Of a stretch of DNA of 64,000 nucleotides, positions 53,618 through 62,560 are shown in pieces. Source of the DNA: Verrucomicrobium sp. GAS474. GTDB lineage: Bacteria > Verrucomicrobiota > Verrucomicrobiia > Methylacidiphilales > GAS474. The notes beneath the pieces are model-generated. The model ran no database searches and had not been told where the DNA came from. It saw only the letters and a program-made list of their open reading frames with translations. The number at the start of each line of letters is the position of its first letter. Position 1 is the first letter of the stretch. Position numbers and translations under genes: made by a program. Where the stretch lies: NCBI RefSeq assembly GCF_900105685.1, contig NZ_LT629781.1, positions 434,001 to 498,000 on the forward strand, written 5' to 3'.

Positions 53618-54398
53618 CCTCCGCCGTTCCGCCCGGCGCGGCGGCTTCACCCTCGTCGAGGTCCTCGTCGCCATCACCGTCCTGACGCTGATCACCACCC
53701 TGCTGACGCAGATGATGGGGACGGCGCAGAAGGTCTCCAACGTCGTCCAGCAGCGGATCAACAACTTCACGAAGGCCCGCGCCCTGCTCGACCTCCTGGC
53801 GCGCGACCTCTCCGCGGGGCTCTACCGGAGCGACCTCGCCGTCTACCCCGCCGGAAGCCAGACAACGATCGCCTTCTACACCCTTCGCCCCGGGGCCAGC
53901 TCCGCCGCCACGCGGAACCTCGCCCTCGTCCAGTACTCCATCGACGCGACCTCGACCGACAGCATCCTGAAGCGGAGCGACCTCTCGATCGGCTGGGGCT
54001 CCCAGGCGAAGGACGTCTCCTTCGGCGACGCCACGCTCACGAACCTCGCCCGCGTCACGCCGAGCGATACCGCGAGCGGCGTCGTCGGCCTCCAGATCCG
54101 CTTCGTGATGGCCGACGGGACGACGCAGTCGACCTACGCGAACACCGTCGACAATCCTCTCCGCGCCATCGGCGTCACCCTCGCCGTCGTCGACGACGAG
54201 AGCCTCAAGCGGATGACCCCGGCGGAACTCCTCTCCCTGCGCGGGACGCTTGCCTCCGCCGCCCCCGCGAACTATACCGTGAAGGAAGCCTGGCAGAAGT
54301 CCCTCGACGGCTCCTTTGATTGGGCCGCCTATCCCGCCTCCCTCCGCAACGGCCTCCAGATCTTCGAACGCTTCGTCTATGTCTCTCCCGTCTTCTGA
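53586..54398 (+). CDS. Type IV pilin-like protein, Verru_Chthon cassette protein C type
   Basis: A 270-residue pseudopilin-like protein. The prepilin motif is RRGGFTLVEVLVAITVLTLI near residues 18-37, followed by a long coiled segment (MGTAQKVSNVVQQRINNFTK) and a beta-rich C-terminal domain resembling GspJ/PulJ in size. The start lies 32 bp inside the previous gene and its end overlaps the next gene by 20 bp. This tight packing suggests coupled translation and a joint structure. Confidence 0.8.
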   Translation: MNSSAPSRSVSLRRSARRGGFTLVEVLVAITVLTLITTLLTQMMGTAQKVSNVVQQRINNFTKARALLDLLARDLSAGLYRSDLAVYPAGSQTTIAFYTLRPGASSAATRNLALVQYSIDATSTDSILKRSDLSIGWGSQAKDVSFGDATLTNLARVTPSDTASGVVGLQIRFVMADGTTQSTYANTVDNPLRAIGVTLAVVDDESLKRMTPAELLSLRGTLASAAPANYTVKEAWQKSLDGSFDWAAYPASLRNGLQIFERFVYVSPVF

Positions 54399-57300
54399 CC
54401 GCCGTCCCTCCCTTCCGCCACGGGGGGAACGGAGCATGGCGCTGCTGGTCACCCTCTTCCTCATCGCGATCCTCTCGCTGATGCTCGTCGCGCTCGTCAG
54501 CCGGACCAGCCTCGACCACCAGGCGAGCGCCAACTACACGAAATCGCTCGGCGCCGAGCAGATCGGGATCGCCGGGCTCGAGATGGTGATCTCCCAGCTC
54601 CGCCAAGAGATGAGCAAGGACCAGCTCCCCGACCTCACCTACCCCGCCAAGCCTCTTTACACGAACGTCACCGCCGCCAACCTCTCTCCCCAGGCCCTCG
54701 GGACGAACAGCGCGATGCCGCTCCTCGTCAAGATCAGCACCAACGCCCCGTTCTTTACCGGGACGCGGACGAAGGGAACCCTCGTCGCCTCGACGATCAG
54801 CACGGCGACGGCCTCCCTCAACGGCCGCTCCCTCGGCATCACCCGCTGGAACGATCCCTACCTCGGCACGTTCCCCTCGACGAAGGCCCTTCCCTCCTGG
54901 GTCATCGTCACCCGCGGCGGTCCCTCCGACGGGACGAAGGCCCTCTTCGGCCCCGCCGGCGAGACGATCAACAACAGCGCCATCTCCAACACGAACTACG
55001 CCGTCGGCCGCTTCGCCTACGCCGTCTACGACACCAGCGGCCTCCTCGACATCACCATCGCCGGTTATCCCACCAACCTCGTTTCCGCGATCCAGGCCGT
55101 GGCGCTGAAGGGGACCCTGGCCGGGGCCGACGTCTCCGCCCTCGGGATCGACCCGAAGAAATTGACCACCTGGCGCAACGCCGCCTCCGCCGCCTCGGCC
55201 ACCTCCTACCTCACCTACGTCACGAACTTCGCCTCGACGAACGGCTTCCTGAGCGTCGCCAACGGGGACACCACCTTCCTCAGCCGCCAGGACCTCATCC
55301 AGGCCGCGCAGAAGGGAACCGCCGGGCTGACGACCGCCGCCCTCACGAACCTCACCGTCTTCAGCCGGGAACGGAATTCCCCCACGTGGCGCCCGCAAAA
55401 TCCGCCCGGCATCACTCCCTCCGTCAACTACACCACCCTCGGAACCGTCGCCACCTCGACCAACGTCTTCCCCCCCCTCGTCCGCTACACCACGACGAAT
55501 ACCATCACCAGCTACCGGATCAGCGGCTCCGGCTCCTCCAAATACACCTATCCCGTCAAGGCGGGCGACCCCCTCCTCTACACCCGTTTCCCCCTCGACC
55601 GCATCCGCTGGATCACCTCCTCCGGCCCCGCCGCCGGGGCGACCGACGAGGCGATCCAGGCCTGTTTCGGCCTGAAGTGGGACACCGCGCGCGGGCTGTG
55701 GCAATACGTCGGTTCGACCCTTCCCTACGCCTCCTCCCCTGCGGAACAATCGTCGATCAAGACTCTCGCCCAGGTCGCCGCCGAGACGAAACCCCGCGAG
55801 GCGAATTTCTTCGAGCTCCTCCAGGCGGGGATCCTCACCGGCTCCCTCGGCAGCGAGCTCCATCTCACCCCGCCCCTCACCGGTAGCGTCAACGGATTCA
55901 ACGCCAATACCTTCCACGAGAGTTCCTCCCTCCTTCACATTTTCCGGATCGGCGCCTCGATCCTCACCCAATACCAGCCCGACGCCTGCCCGGTCGTCGT
56001 CGAATACGTCCAGCCGAGCATCAAGATCGGCAGCACCACTTATCCCGCCGCCGGCAAGAGCCTCATCCCGTGGCAGGCATCGGGCATCGCCAACCTCCCC
56101 TACCTCAACATGATGACCGTCCTGGGCGGAACCAGCCCGGACAATGCCGCCAACATGGCCATCTACATGGTGTTCGGCCTTTGGAACCCCCATCAGGGGA
56201 CGGGGACCGTGACCTCGACGAATCGTCCCCCCATCCGTCTGCGCTCCATCGGCACCGTTTCCGTCTGCGATTTCTACGGCGGGTTTTCCCCCGGCGGCTA
56301 TTCGACGGTCCCCCAAAGCACCTCCGTCAACGCTGGCGCCATTCCGGGCTATACCCATACGCTCAACACCACGAACCTCCTCTCCACCGCGGGTGCCAAC
56401 GGGGTGAACGGCTTCGTCGATCCCCATGCGATCGCGCCGAACGACATGTCGGTCTCCGCTCCGGTCAGCACTCCCGCCGGCTCCTCCTGGGCCACATTCA
56501 TGGCCCCCGGCAACGTCACCTACGGCGGTTACCGTCTCCCCGACTTCAAGCTCAGCGCGACCTATGCGAGCAGCAACTTCTGGACTAACAGCCTTACCAT
56601 CTCCGGCAGCGGCACTTCCGCCATCACCAATTCCTCCTATACCAGCTCGATGAATTTCTGGGCCAACAACGACCCCGTCAACAACCCCTTCAACGTCTGG
56701 CTCGAGTACCAGAACCCGAAGGGCGTCTGGGTCCCCTACAACTACCTCAACGGGATCAACGACACCAACACCTGGATGGCGAAGACGCCCGGCTTCACCT
56801 TCGCGGGACTCGGCAGGCTCAACCCGAGCAACTCCATCGCCACTCCCGTCTCCATTTCCGAAACCACCGCGACCGATCCCGGAAACAACTACTACTACAA
56901 ATGCTTCTGGGAAGTACCCGATCCCCGCTCCCTCCGCTACAACTACACCCAATCCCAGTCCGCCGGCACGTCGGTCTGGCCGACCCATCTCAACGGCTCT
57001 TACTGGTCCTCGTCGACCGATAGCGCCAGCCAGACCCTGGGATGGATCGGAGCCCAGATCGCCCAGATCTACTTCGGCCCCTCGTGGGTCCCCGCTTCCC
57101 TGGCGCGAAACAACAATCAGGCCAACTTCGTCCGCGCCGTCGCCACCAGCGCCGCCGCCTACAAGGATCCCGACGGCGTCGCGCGGATCGCCGACAGCGG
57201 CCTCTTCGGCCTCACCACCCCGGCGACGGCGAACAACTGGGCGGGCGATCCCTACGCCTCCTCCAGCCTCGTCGTCCAGCGGGGCGTCTCCGACCGGCCG

Positions 57301-57915
57301 GTGATCCTGAACCGCCCCTTCGCCAGCGTCGGCGAGCTCGGCTACGTGAATCGCGATTACCCCTGGCGGACCCTCGACCTCTTCACCACGAACAGCGCCG
57401 ACGCGGGCCTTCTCGACCTCTTCACCGTCAGCCAGTCGAGCGACTCCGTCGCACGGGGCCGCGTGAACCCGAACCGCGCCCCGGCTCCCGTCATCGAGGC
57501 CATTCTGCGGGGGACGATCTCCGGCGTCGCCACCACGAACGCCCTCTCCAAACCCTCGACCATCGCCGGAAGCCTGACGAATTTCACCGCGACGGCGGCG
57601 AACACCCTTCTTGGCCGGGACCAGATCGCGACCCGCTTCGTCGCGGGCCTCAACGCGGCGAACTTCGCCACGACCGACGAGGCGAATGTGAAGGCCCTGC
57701 GCGAGAGCGTGACCCGCTCCCTCGCCGACGTCGCCCAGACCCGGACGTGGAATCTCCTCATCGACGTCACCGCCCAGGCAGGCCGCTACCCCCCGACGGC
57801 AACACGCCTCGACCAGTTCCAGGTCGAGGGGGAACACCGGTTCTGGCTCCATATCGCGATCGATCGGTATACGGGGGAGATTATTGATCAGCAGATTGAG
57901 CGGGTGAGTCAGTAG
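54379..57915 (+). CDS. Large pilus-like surface protein, Verru_Chthon cassette protein A type
   Basis: A 1178-residue protein. The N-terminus (residues 1-45) carries a basic Pro-rich stretch and one hydrophobic helix MALLVTLFLIAILSLMLVAL, like PilX/GspK proteins. A very long Ser/Thr/Asn-rich body of unknown fold follows, typical of Verru_Chthon cassette protein A. The C-terminus (RYPPTATRLDQFQVEGEHRF then IDQQIERVSQ) is well formed, so it is not truncated. The ATG at 54379 overlaps the previous gene. Role unknown; an extracellular fibre or secretion apparatus is the usual guess. Repeat R5 begins about 10 bp after the stop. Confidence 0.82.
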   Translation: MSLPSSDRRPSLPPRGERSMALLVTLFLIAILSLMLVALVSRTSLDHQASANYTKSLGAEQIGIAGLEMVISQLRQEMSKDQLPDLTYPAKPLYTNVTAANLSPQALGTNSAMPLLVKISTNAPFFTGTRTKGTLVASTISTATASLNGRSLGITRWNDPYLGTFPSTKALPSWVIVTRGGPSDGTKALFGPAGETINNSAISNTNYAVGRFAYAVYDTSGLLDITIAGYPTNLVSAIQAVALKGTLAGADVSALGIDPKKLTTWRNAASAASATSYLTYVTNFASTNGFLSVANGDTTFLSRQDLIQAAQKGTAGLTTAALTNLTVFSRERNSPTWRPQNPPGITPSVNYTTLGTVATSTNVFPPLVRYTTTNTITSYRISGSGSSKYTYPVKAGDPLLYTRFPLDRIRWITSSGPAAGATDEAIQACFGLKWDTARGLWQYVGSTLPYASSPAEQSSIKTLAQVAAETKPREANFFELLQAGILTGSLGSELHLTPPLTGSVNGFNANTFHESSSLLHIFRIGASILTQYQPDACPVVVEYVQPSIKIGSTTYPAAGKSLIPWQASGIANLPYLNMMTVLGGTSPDNAANMAIYMVFGLWNPHQGTGTVTSTNRPPIRLRSIGTVSVCDFYGGFSPGGYSTVPQSTSVNAGAIPGYTHTLNTTNLLSTAGANGVNGFVDPHAIAPNDMSVSAPVSTPAGSSWATFMAPGNVTYGGYRLPDFKLSATYASSNFWTNSLTISGSGTSAITNSSYTSSMNFWANNDPVNNPFNVWLEYQNPKGVWVPYNYLNGINDTNTWMAKTPGFTFAGLGRLNPSNSIATPVSISETTATDPGNNYYYKCFWEVPDPRSLRYNYTQSQSAGTSVWPTHLNGSYWSSSTDSASQTLGWIGAQIAQIYFGPSWVPASLARNNNQANFVRAVATSAAAYKDPDGVARIADSGLFGLTTPATANNWAGDPYASSSLVVQRGVSDRPVILNRPFASVGELGYVNRDYPWRTLDLFTTNSADAGLLDLFTVSQSSDSVARGRVNPNRAPAPVIEAILRGTISGVATTNALSKPSTIAGSLTNFTATAANTLLGRDQIATRFVAGLNAANFATTDEANVKALRESVTRSLADVAQTRTWNLLIDVTAQAGRYPPTATRLDQFQVEGEHRFWLHIAIDRYTGEIIDQQIERVSQ

Positions 57916-57924
57916 GGGGGGGCG

Positions 57925-58512
57925 GGTTGGGGAGTGCCCTTTGGGGCTGGCGCGGTCGACCCTGTACAGCTGGAGGCGATCCGCTTTATAGCCCAAGAGG
58001 GGCTTCGCCCCTCCTGGAACCTCCTGTTCTGAGGGCCTGAACTAGGCGGACGCGCTTTGGCGGCGCCTCGTCTCCTCACTGGATTAAAATCGGATGGTTT
58101 CAGTACGCCCGAGGGTACGTACTGAAGGGGGAGCGGTACCAATACACCCAGATTCCTATCGGGAGGGAAGCGTGTGGGAGAGAGGTCTTCAGGGGTTTCA
58201 GCACCGAGGAGATGAGATTGCTCATTGGATGCTCCTTCCCATGGCTCGGCCCTCAAGGAGGTTAGATCCAGCGGAGTAGAGTGAGCCTATGGAAGATAGG
58301 CCTTTAGGATTACGCCCCATCTACACCAAGGCCCATCAGACAGGAGGGTCCGGAGGGGCGACTGCCGTCGCGCTAGCGACACTCGTTCCTCAGGGGAGAC
58401 TAACTTGCAGGGCCGGGAGGCAACCCCTCCGTTCGTTCAAACGCGCGTCCGGCATCCACCTGTACAGGGCCATGTACCCGGTCCCGAAGGGCTGCCCCTC
58501 CCCCGCGACCCC
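57925..58512. repeat. Dispersed intergenic repeat, composite copy R5
   Basis: This fills the 597-bp gap between convergent stops (57915 and 58513). Both ends are inverted copies of the terminal unit (GGTCGACCCTGTACAGCTGG on the left, CACCTGTACAGGGCCATGTA on the right). The middle holds the R2-type core (58197-58341) and one 61-bp module (58363-58423), joining features of R1/R4 and R2. A perfect hairpin GAGGGGC-TTC-GCCCCTC is at 57997-58013. About 160 bp (58020-58185) is unique to this copy. No gene is seen. Confidence 0.88.
58099..58126. other. Perfect 9-bp inverted repeat in the unique part of R5
   Basis: TTCAGTACG (58099-58107), a 10-nt loop, then CGTACTGAA (58118-58126). There is no U-tract, so it is not a standard terminator. 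It may be a structural element of the repeat. Confidence 0.6.
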
Positions 58513-60426
58513 TTATCTCCCCGCCACCACCGGCACGATTTTCACCGTTAGCGTCGCCTGCGTTGCGGGGGCCTGGAGGTCGATACCCAGCCGATGCAGC
58601 TTCCCGGCGCGGCCTTCGTCCTTCAGGGTCTCGTTCGTCACGGTGAAGGGGAGGTCGGAGGTGATCTCGATCCGGACGGTCTCGCCTTCGCGGGTGACGG
58701 TCCAGACGCCGGGCTTTTCCTCGGTCGGGATTCCGTAGGTGACGACGGCGGTGCCGAAGTCCTGCGGGGAGGCGAATTCGACATGGTCGGCCACCGTCAG
58801 GGAGGTGCCGCCGCTCCGGACGTAATCGAAACGGCGGGTCAGGGTCTTGAGCGCCGGAACGGCGTAGCCCTTGGTGATGTCGAGGGTGACGCTGTCGGCG
58901 TCGTCGCCGAATTCCTTCGCCACCACCGCGGCCGCGTGGGCCGCCCCTTCCTTCTGCAGCTGCCCGGCCACCTTCGGCACGTCGTGGCCGTAGGAGTTGT
59001 TGAGCGCGATCTCGTACCGCTTCGAGCTGAAGGTCCGCCCGTCGTAGACCATGCTGCCGGGATCGACGAGGATCGGCTCCTTGGCGAGGACGAGGGTGTA
59101 GGTGCCGAGGTCGTCGTGGCCGTGGCTCGTCCCGTTGTTCCCGCCCTTGCACGAGAAGGAAAGGCCGGGCTGCCCCTCGGGCGGCCGTCCGACGAGGATC
59201 TGGCTGTCGCCGAACCAATCGCGGAGGCGGCGGCCCCGCAGGACGTCGTCGCCGGTCGAAAGCGGGGGGGCCGCCTCGTCGAAGGCGAGGTTGATTCCCC
59301 ACGCATAGAGGAAGGTGCAGAACATCCCGTCGAGCTGGAGGCTGGGGACGGTGTTGTCGCCGAAGCCGTAGCGGTGGTCGATGATATGGAAGAGCCAGAG
59401 GCTCGGCTGCTCCATGAACATGGAGTCCGAATAGGCGGGCCAGACGTTCGTGATCATCTCGAAGCGGCGGGGGAACTGGGCGACGAGGCGGATGTTGTCG
59501 CGGGAGTAAACGGAGACCTTCCCGTGAGTCGCCGAGAGGATCGCCTCGGCGAGGAGGACGTAGTGGCCGAAGCCGTACTTCCAATAGCCCATCCCCTCGA
59601 GGGAGTAGCCGTCGGCAGGGAACCCGGCGATGTAGAACTGGGTCTCCTTCTCGGCGGCGGCGATGATCTGGGCCCGTTCCTCGACCGAATCGTCGAGGGC
59701 AAGGGCCGAGCCGACGATGCCGCCGTGGACGACGGCGCTCCAGTTGTTCTGGTTGTTCGCCCACCACTCGATCGGCTTTTTCCCCTGGATGCTGTCGAGG
59801 TAGGGGGCGATCACCCGCTGCCGCACGAGGTCGCGGATCGTCTTGCGGAGGTCGGGCGAGAGGCGGTCCCCCAGCATCGCGTCGGCGGTGGCGAGGTTCC
59901 ACGAGGTCATCGCGGTGCCGAGGTCGTTGAATTTCGTGAACTTCGCGTGGCCGGAGAGGATCCAGCTGGTCTCGGAGCAGATCGCGGCCAGCTCCTTCTC
60001 GATCGCGGGGACGAAGCGGCCCTGGTTTTCCATCCCCTCGGCGAGGACGAGGTTCGCCAGGCGGAAGCGGCGCTGGGTGACGGCGTTGTCGATCTTGCGG
60101 TCGCCGCTCTGCGCCGACGCGGCGTAGAGGGCGGAGGTCACCTCGGGGACCGGCTCGGTCAGGTAACGGACCGCGAGGGCGGTGATCCGGGCGCGGAACG
60201 CCGCATCGGCACCGAGCGCCTCCCACGCCTTCCGGTCCTCGATCGCGGGGCCGACCCCCTTGGCGACGGGATCGAGGAAACCGGCGATCTCCTTGGCCCG
60301 CGCGGGATCGAAGACGGGGGGACCCGCCGGGGCCGCCTCCTGGGCCGCCGCTCCCGCGGGGAGCAACGAGGCAACGGAGAGGGAGAGGGCCGCCGCGCGA
60401 GCGAGGCCCAACGTCAAGAAACGCAT
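58513..60426 (-). CDS. Heparinase II/III-like polysaccharide lyase
   Basis: A 637-residue exported protein. A signal peptide (LARAAALSLSVASLLPAGAA) is followed by a helical toroid-type domain (about 30-340) with NNQNNWSAVVHGGIVGSALA and GYSLEGMGYWKYGFGHYV. A Hepar_II_III beta-sandwich domain begins SFSCKGGNNGTSHGHDDLGT and continues with ILVDPGSMVYDGR. Family members cleave uronate-containing polysaccharides (heparin, alginate, ulvan types) by beta-elimination; the polysaccharide here is unknown. Third gene of the minus-strand group after the CE7 and CBM-like genes. Confidence 0.88.
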   Translation of the reverse strand: MRFLTLGLARAAALSLSVASLLPAGAAAQEAAPAGPPVFDPARAKEIAGFLDPVAKGVGPAIEDRKAWEALGADAAFRARITALAVRYLTEPVPEVTSALYAASAQSGDRKIDNAVTQRRFRLANLVLAEGMENQGRFVPAIEKELAAICSETSWILSGHAKFTKFNDLGTAMTSWNLATADAMLGDRLSPDLRKTIRDLVRQRVIAPYLDSIQGKKPIEWWANNQNNWSAVVHGGIVGSALALDDSVEERAQIIAAAEKETQFYIAGFPADGYSLEGMGYWKYGFGHYVLLAEAILSATHGKVSVYSRDNIRLVAQFPRRFEMITNVWPAYSDSMFMEQPSLWLFHIIDHRYGFGDNTVPSLQLDGMFCTFLYAWGINLAFDEAAPPLSTGDDVLRGRRLRDWFGDSQILVGRPPEGQPGLSFSCKGGNNGTSHGHDDLGTYTLVLAKEPILVDPGSMVYDGRTFSSKRYEIALNNSYGHDVPKVAGQLQKEGAAHAAAVVAKEFGDDADSVTLDITKGYAVPALKTLTRRFDYVRSGGTSLTVADHVEFASPQDFGTAVVTYGIPTEEKPGVWTVTREGETVRIEITSDLPFTVTNETLKDEGRAGKLHRLGIDLQAPATQATLTVKIVPVVAGR

Positions 60427-60448
60427 GGGGTGGGAGGGAGCCCGGAAC

Positions 60449-61024
60449 TTAGGGATTCAGGACGACGGAGAAGTCGTCGAAGTCGGCCAGGGTCGAACGC
60501 TTGGAGAAGCAGTGGACGGCGAGGTTCAGCGAGGTCGTGTCGGCCGGCACCGTGACGTCGAAGAAATACTGGGTCCACGTCGTCGCCGAGGACGGGACGA
60601 GGGAGGTGAAGGCCTCGGCCGAGGGCGGCTTGATCACCTTGCCCGACGCGTCGAAGATGTTCACCCAGACGCCGATCCCGCTGTCCTCGACGCACCGGGC
60701 CCAATAGGAGATGCGGTAGCGCTTCCCGCCCTCGACCGGGATCTTGTCGCACTGCGCCCACGAGCCCGGCCCGCCCGTCGCCTGCTTCACCCGGAGCCCG
60801 GACTTGCCCGTGTGGGCCGCGTCGGGGCTGACCTGGCTGAGGCCCTGCGCCTCGTCGTCCTTCGCGAACGTCCAGTTTTCCTTGCCCGACTCGAAGCCCG
60901 CGTTGGGGAAGGGGACGGCACCGGCGGGGGCGGGAGGCGCGTCATCGGCGCGGGCGGGGAGGGGCAAGGCGGGGAACAGCAGGACACCGGCGAGGAGGAG
61001 GAGGGACGAGGCGCGTGAGTTCAT
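60449..61024 (-). CDS. Exported carbohydrate-binding-module-like protein
   Basis: A 191-residue protein with a signal peptide (SSLLLLAGVLLFPALPLPARA) and one jelly-roll-like domain: NAGFESGKENWTFAKDDEAQ, HTGKSGLRVKQATGG, GGKRYRISYWARC, and DTTSLNLAVHCFSKRSTLAD. This resembles CBM4/9-type modules, but no catalytic domain is attached. It may be a stand-alone binding protein that helps the lyase (22 bp downstream). Assignment rests on fold-like pattern only. Confidence 0.7.
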   Translation of the reverse strand: MNSRASSLLLLAGVLLFPALPLPARADDAPPAPAGAVPFPNAGFESGKENWTFAKDDEAQGLSQVSPDAAHTGKSGLRVKQATGGPGSWAQCDKIPVEGGKRYRISYWARCVEDSGIGVWVNIFDASGKVIKPPSAEAFTSLVPSSATTWTQYFFDVTVPADTTSLNLAVHCFSKRSTLADFDDFSVVLNP

Positions 61025-61084
61025 TGGGGTGGAAGGGCGGGGGTTGGGTTGAAATGAGGGAGCGGGAGCGGAAGATCGGGGCGA

Positions 61085-62443
61085 TCAGGGGGTCTTGGCC
61101 TGCTCGGCGATGTGGGCGAGGGTCAGCTTCTTCGAGTCGTTCCAGATCTGCGGCCCGATGTCGTGTCCGTTCTCGACGTGGTTCACGATCTCCTTCTTTC
61201 CGGCCAGGTTGTTGTAGGCGAGGTAGCCGCAGGTCGGAGGGCAGATGACGTCGAGGAAGCCGACCTCGACGTGGGCCGGGATCTTGATCCGGGTGGCGAA
61301 GTTCGACGTGTCGAAGTAGCGCATCGCCTCGGTGACCTTCGGGTCGTATTGGCCGTCGGCCCCTTTCGGGACGATCTTCGGCCAGCCCGCGATGCGGCCC
61401 GCGAGGAAGCCCGAGTGGTCGGAGAGGCCGGGGACGAAGGCGATCATGTAGGTGACGCGGGGCTCGAGCGCCGCCGCGGCGAAGGCGAGGCCGCCGCCCT
61501 GGCTGCCGCCGATGAGGATCAGGGTCTTCCCGTCCCACTCGGGCTGCTCCATCAGGAACTGGAGCGCGCGGAGGCTCCGGTAGTGGACGCCGAGGAAGTA
61601 GTAGGTGTCCCGCGAGTCGCGGCCGCGGACGCGGTAGTCCTTCAGCTCCCCGCCGTCGAGGCCGCCGTAGAAGGCGCCGGGCTGGCCGTTCGGGATGCCG
61701 TGGGCGTTGATGTCGGCGACGAGCATGCCATTCCCGTTCTTCGCCCAGCCGGCGACGCCGTCGAGGTTCGCGCTGCGGACGCCGGCCCCGGGGACGAAGA
61801 GGAGGGCGGGAAGGCTCTTCGGCGCGGCCCCGATCGGGCGGCCGTAGAAGCCCATGACGGGGTTGCCGATGCTGTCGGCCTGGAACTCGAAGGTCTCGAC
61901 GCCGGAACGGTTCGCCGGGGGCGGGACGGGGGTCAGCTTCGTGTTCATCGGGACCGCCGCCAGCTCCTTCTTCTTCGCGTCCCAGAAGGCGTCGAAGTCG
62001 TCGGGGACGGGGAGGCTCGGCTTGATCAGCGTCGGGTCGATCCCGCCCGCCGAGATCGCAGTGAGGAGGCCCTTGTCGCTCTTGAACTTCGCCTCGCAAT
62101 GGAGGAAGCCGGGCTCGCTCATCGTCCCGGTGATCGAGGCCTTGCCGTCGTGGACCGTCGCCGTCCCGTGGTCGAGGGGCGGGAGGACGCCGTCCTTCGT
62201 CAGCGTCCACTCGACGGCCCCCTCGGCGACCGGCTGCTGGTTCGTCAGGAGGGAGATATTGAAGGTGACCGTCTCCCCCTGGTGGTAGAGGGCGTCGGGC
62301 CGGTCGGCGGTCACCGTCAGCACCGTCTCGGCAGGGGTCTTCCCGTCGGAGGACGAGGCGGCGACGACATCTGTGGAGTATCCGATTTCCATGGCGAGGG
62401 CGAGGAGAGGGGTGAGGAGGAGGCGCAGGATGCGGCGTTTCAT
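61085..62443 (-). CDS. Exported acetylxylan esterase-like hydrolase (CE7/AXE1)
   Basis: A 452-residue protein. A signal peptide (MKRRILRLLLTPLLALAM) and a beta-rich N-terminal extension (about 40-130) precede an alpha/beta hydrolase of the AXE1/CE7 type. The nucleophile elbow is GGSQGGGLAF, Asp is likely in HVEVGFLDVICPPT and His in NGHDIGPQI. The oxyanion-side RGRDSRDTYYFLG replaces the usual RGQ. CE7 enzymes deacetylate sugars. The ATG at 62443 fits the signal peptide; a GTG 24 bp upstream is possible. A CTATAG box starts 68 nt before this start. Confidence 0.86.
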   Translation of the reverse strand: MKRRILRLLLTPLLALAMEIGYSTDVVAASSSDGKTPAETVLTVTADRPDALYHQGETVTFNISLLTNQQPVAEGAVEWTLTKDGVLPPLDHGTATVHDGKASITGTMSEPGFLHCEAKFKSDKGLLTAISAGGIDPTLIKPSLPVPDDFDAFWDAKKKELAAVPMNTKLTPVPPPANRSGVETFEFQADSIGNPVMGFYGRPIGAAPKSLPALLFVPGAGVRSANLDGVAGWAKNGNGMLVADINAHGIPNGQPGAFYGGLDGGELKDYRVRGRDSRDTYYFLGVHYRSLRALQFLMEQPEWDGKTLILIGGSQGGGLAFAAAALEPRVTYMIAFVPGLSDHSGFLAGRIAGWPKIVPKGADGQYDPKVTEAMRYFDTSNFATRIKIPAHVEVGFLDVICPPTCGYLAYNNLAGKKEIVNHVENGHDIGPQIWNDSKKLTLAHIAEQAKTP

Positions 62444-62497
62444 GTTTACAGGGATTCTTCTTATCACTGGGCTTCGATGCGAGCAAAGGCGACGAAA

Positions 62498-62511
62498 TTC
62501 ATACTATAGAA
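62498..62511 (-). promoter_or_regulatory. CTATAG-box site before the CE7 operon
   Basis: TTCATA-CT-ATAGAA (plus strand); on the coding strand it reads TTCTATAGTATGAA. TTCTATAG starts 68 nt before the CE7 start codon. Matches the sites before PEP-CTERM genes 2 and 3. Confidence 0.55.
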
Positions 62512-62560
62512 TACCCCTCTCCCCGCCCTGCGGCGCGGAGACCGCCGCCACCGCTATTCG

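Noticed and set aside
54205-57996. A 1263-codon antisense frame opposite the pilin-like cassette
   Set aside because: Low-complexity shadow. The plus-strand protein has a membrane helix, ordered composition and overlapping neighbours in the same direction.
58289-58738. Short reading frames inside the dispersed repeats
   Set aside because: Frames are not kept between copies, have no start signals, and run into neighbouring genes; the conservation is at the DNA level.
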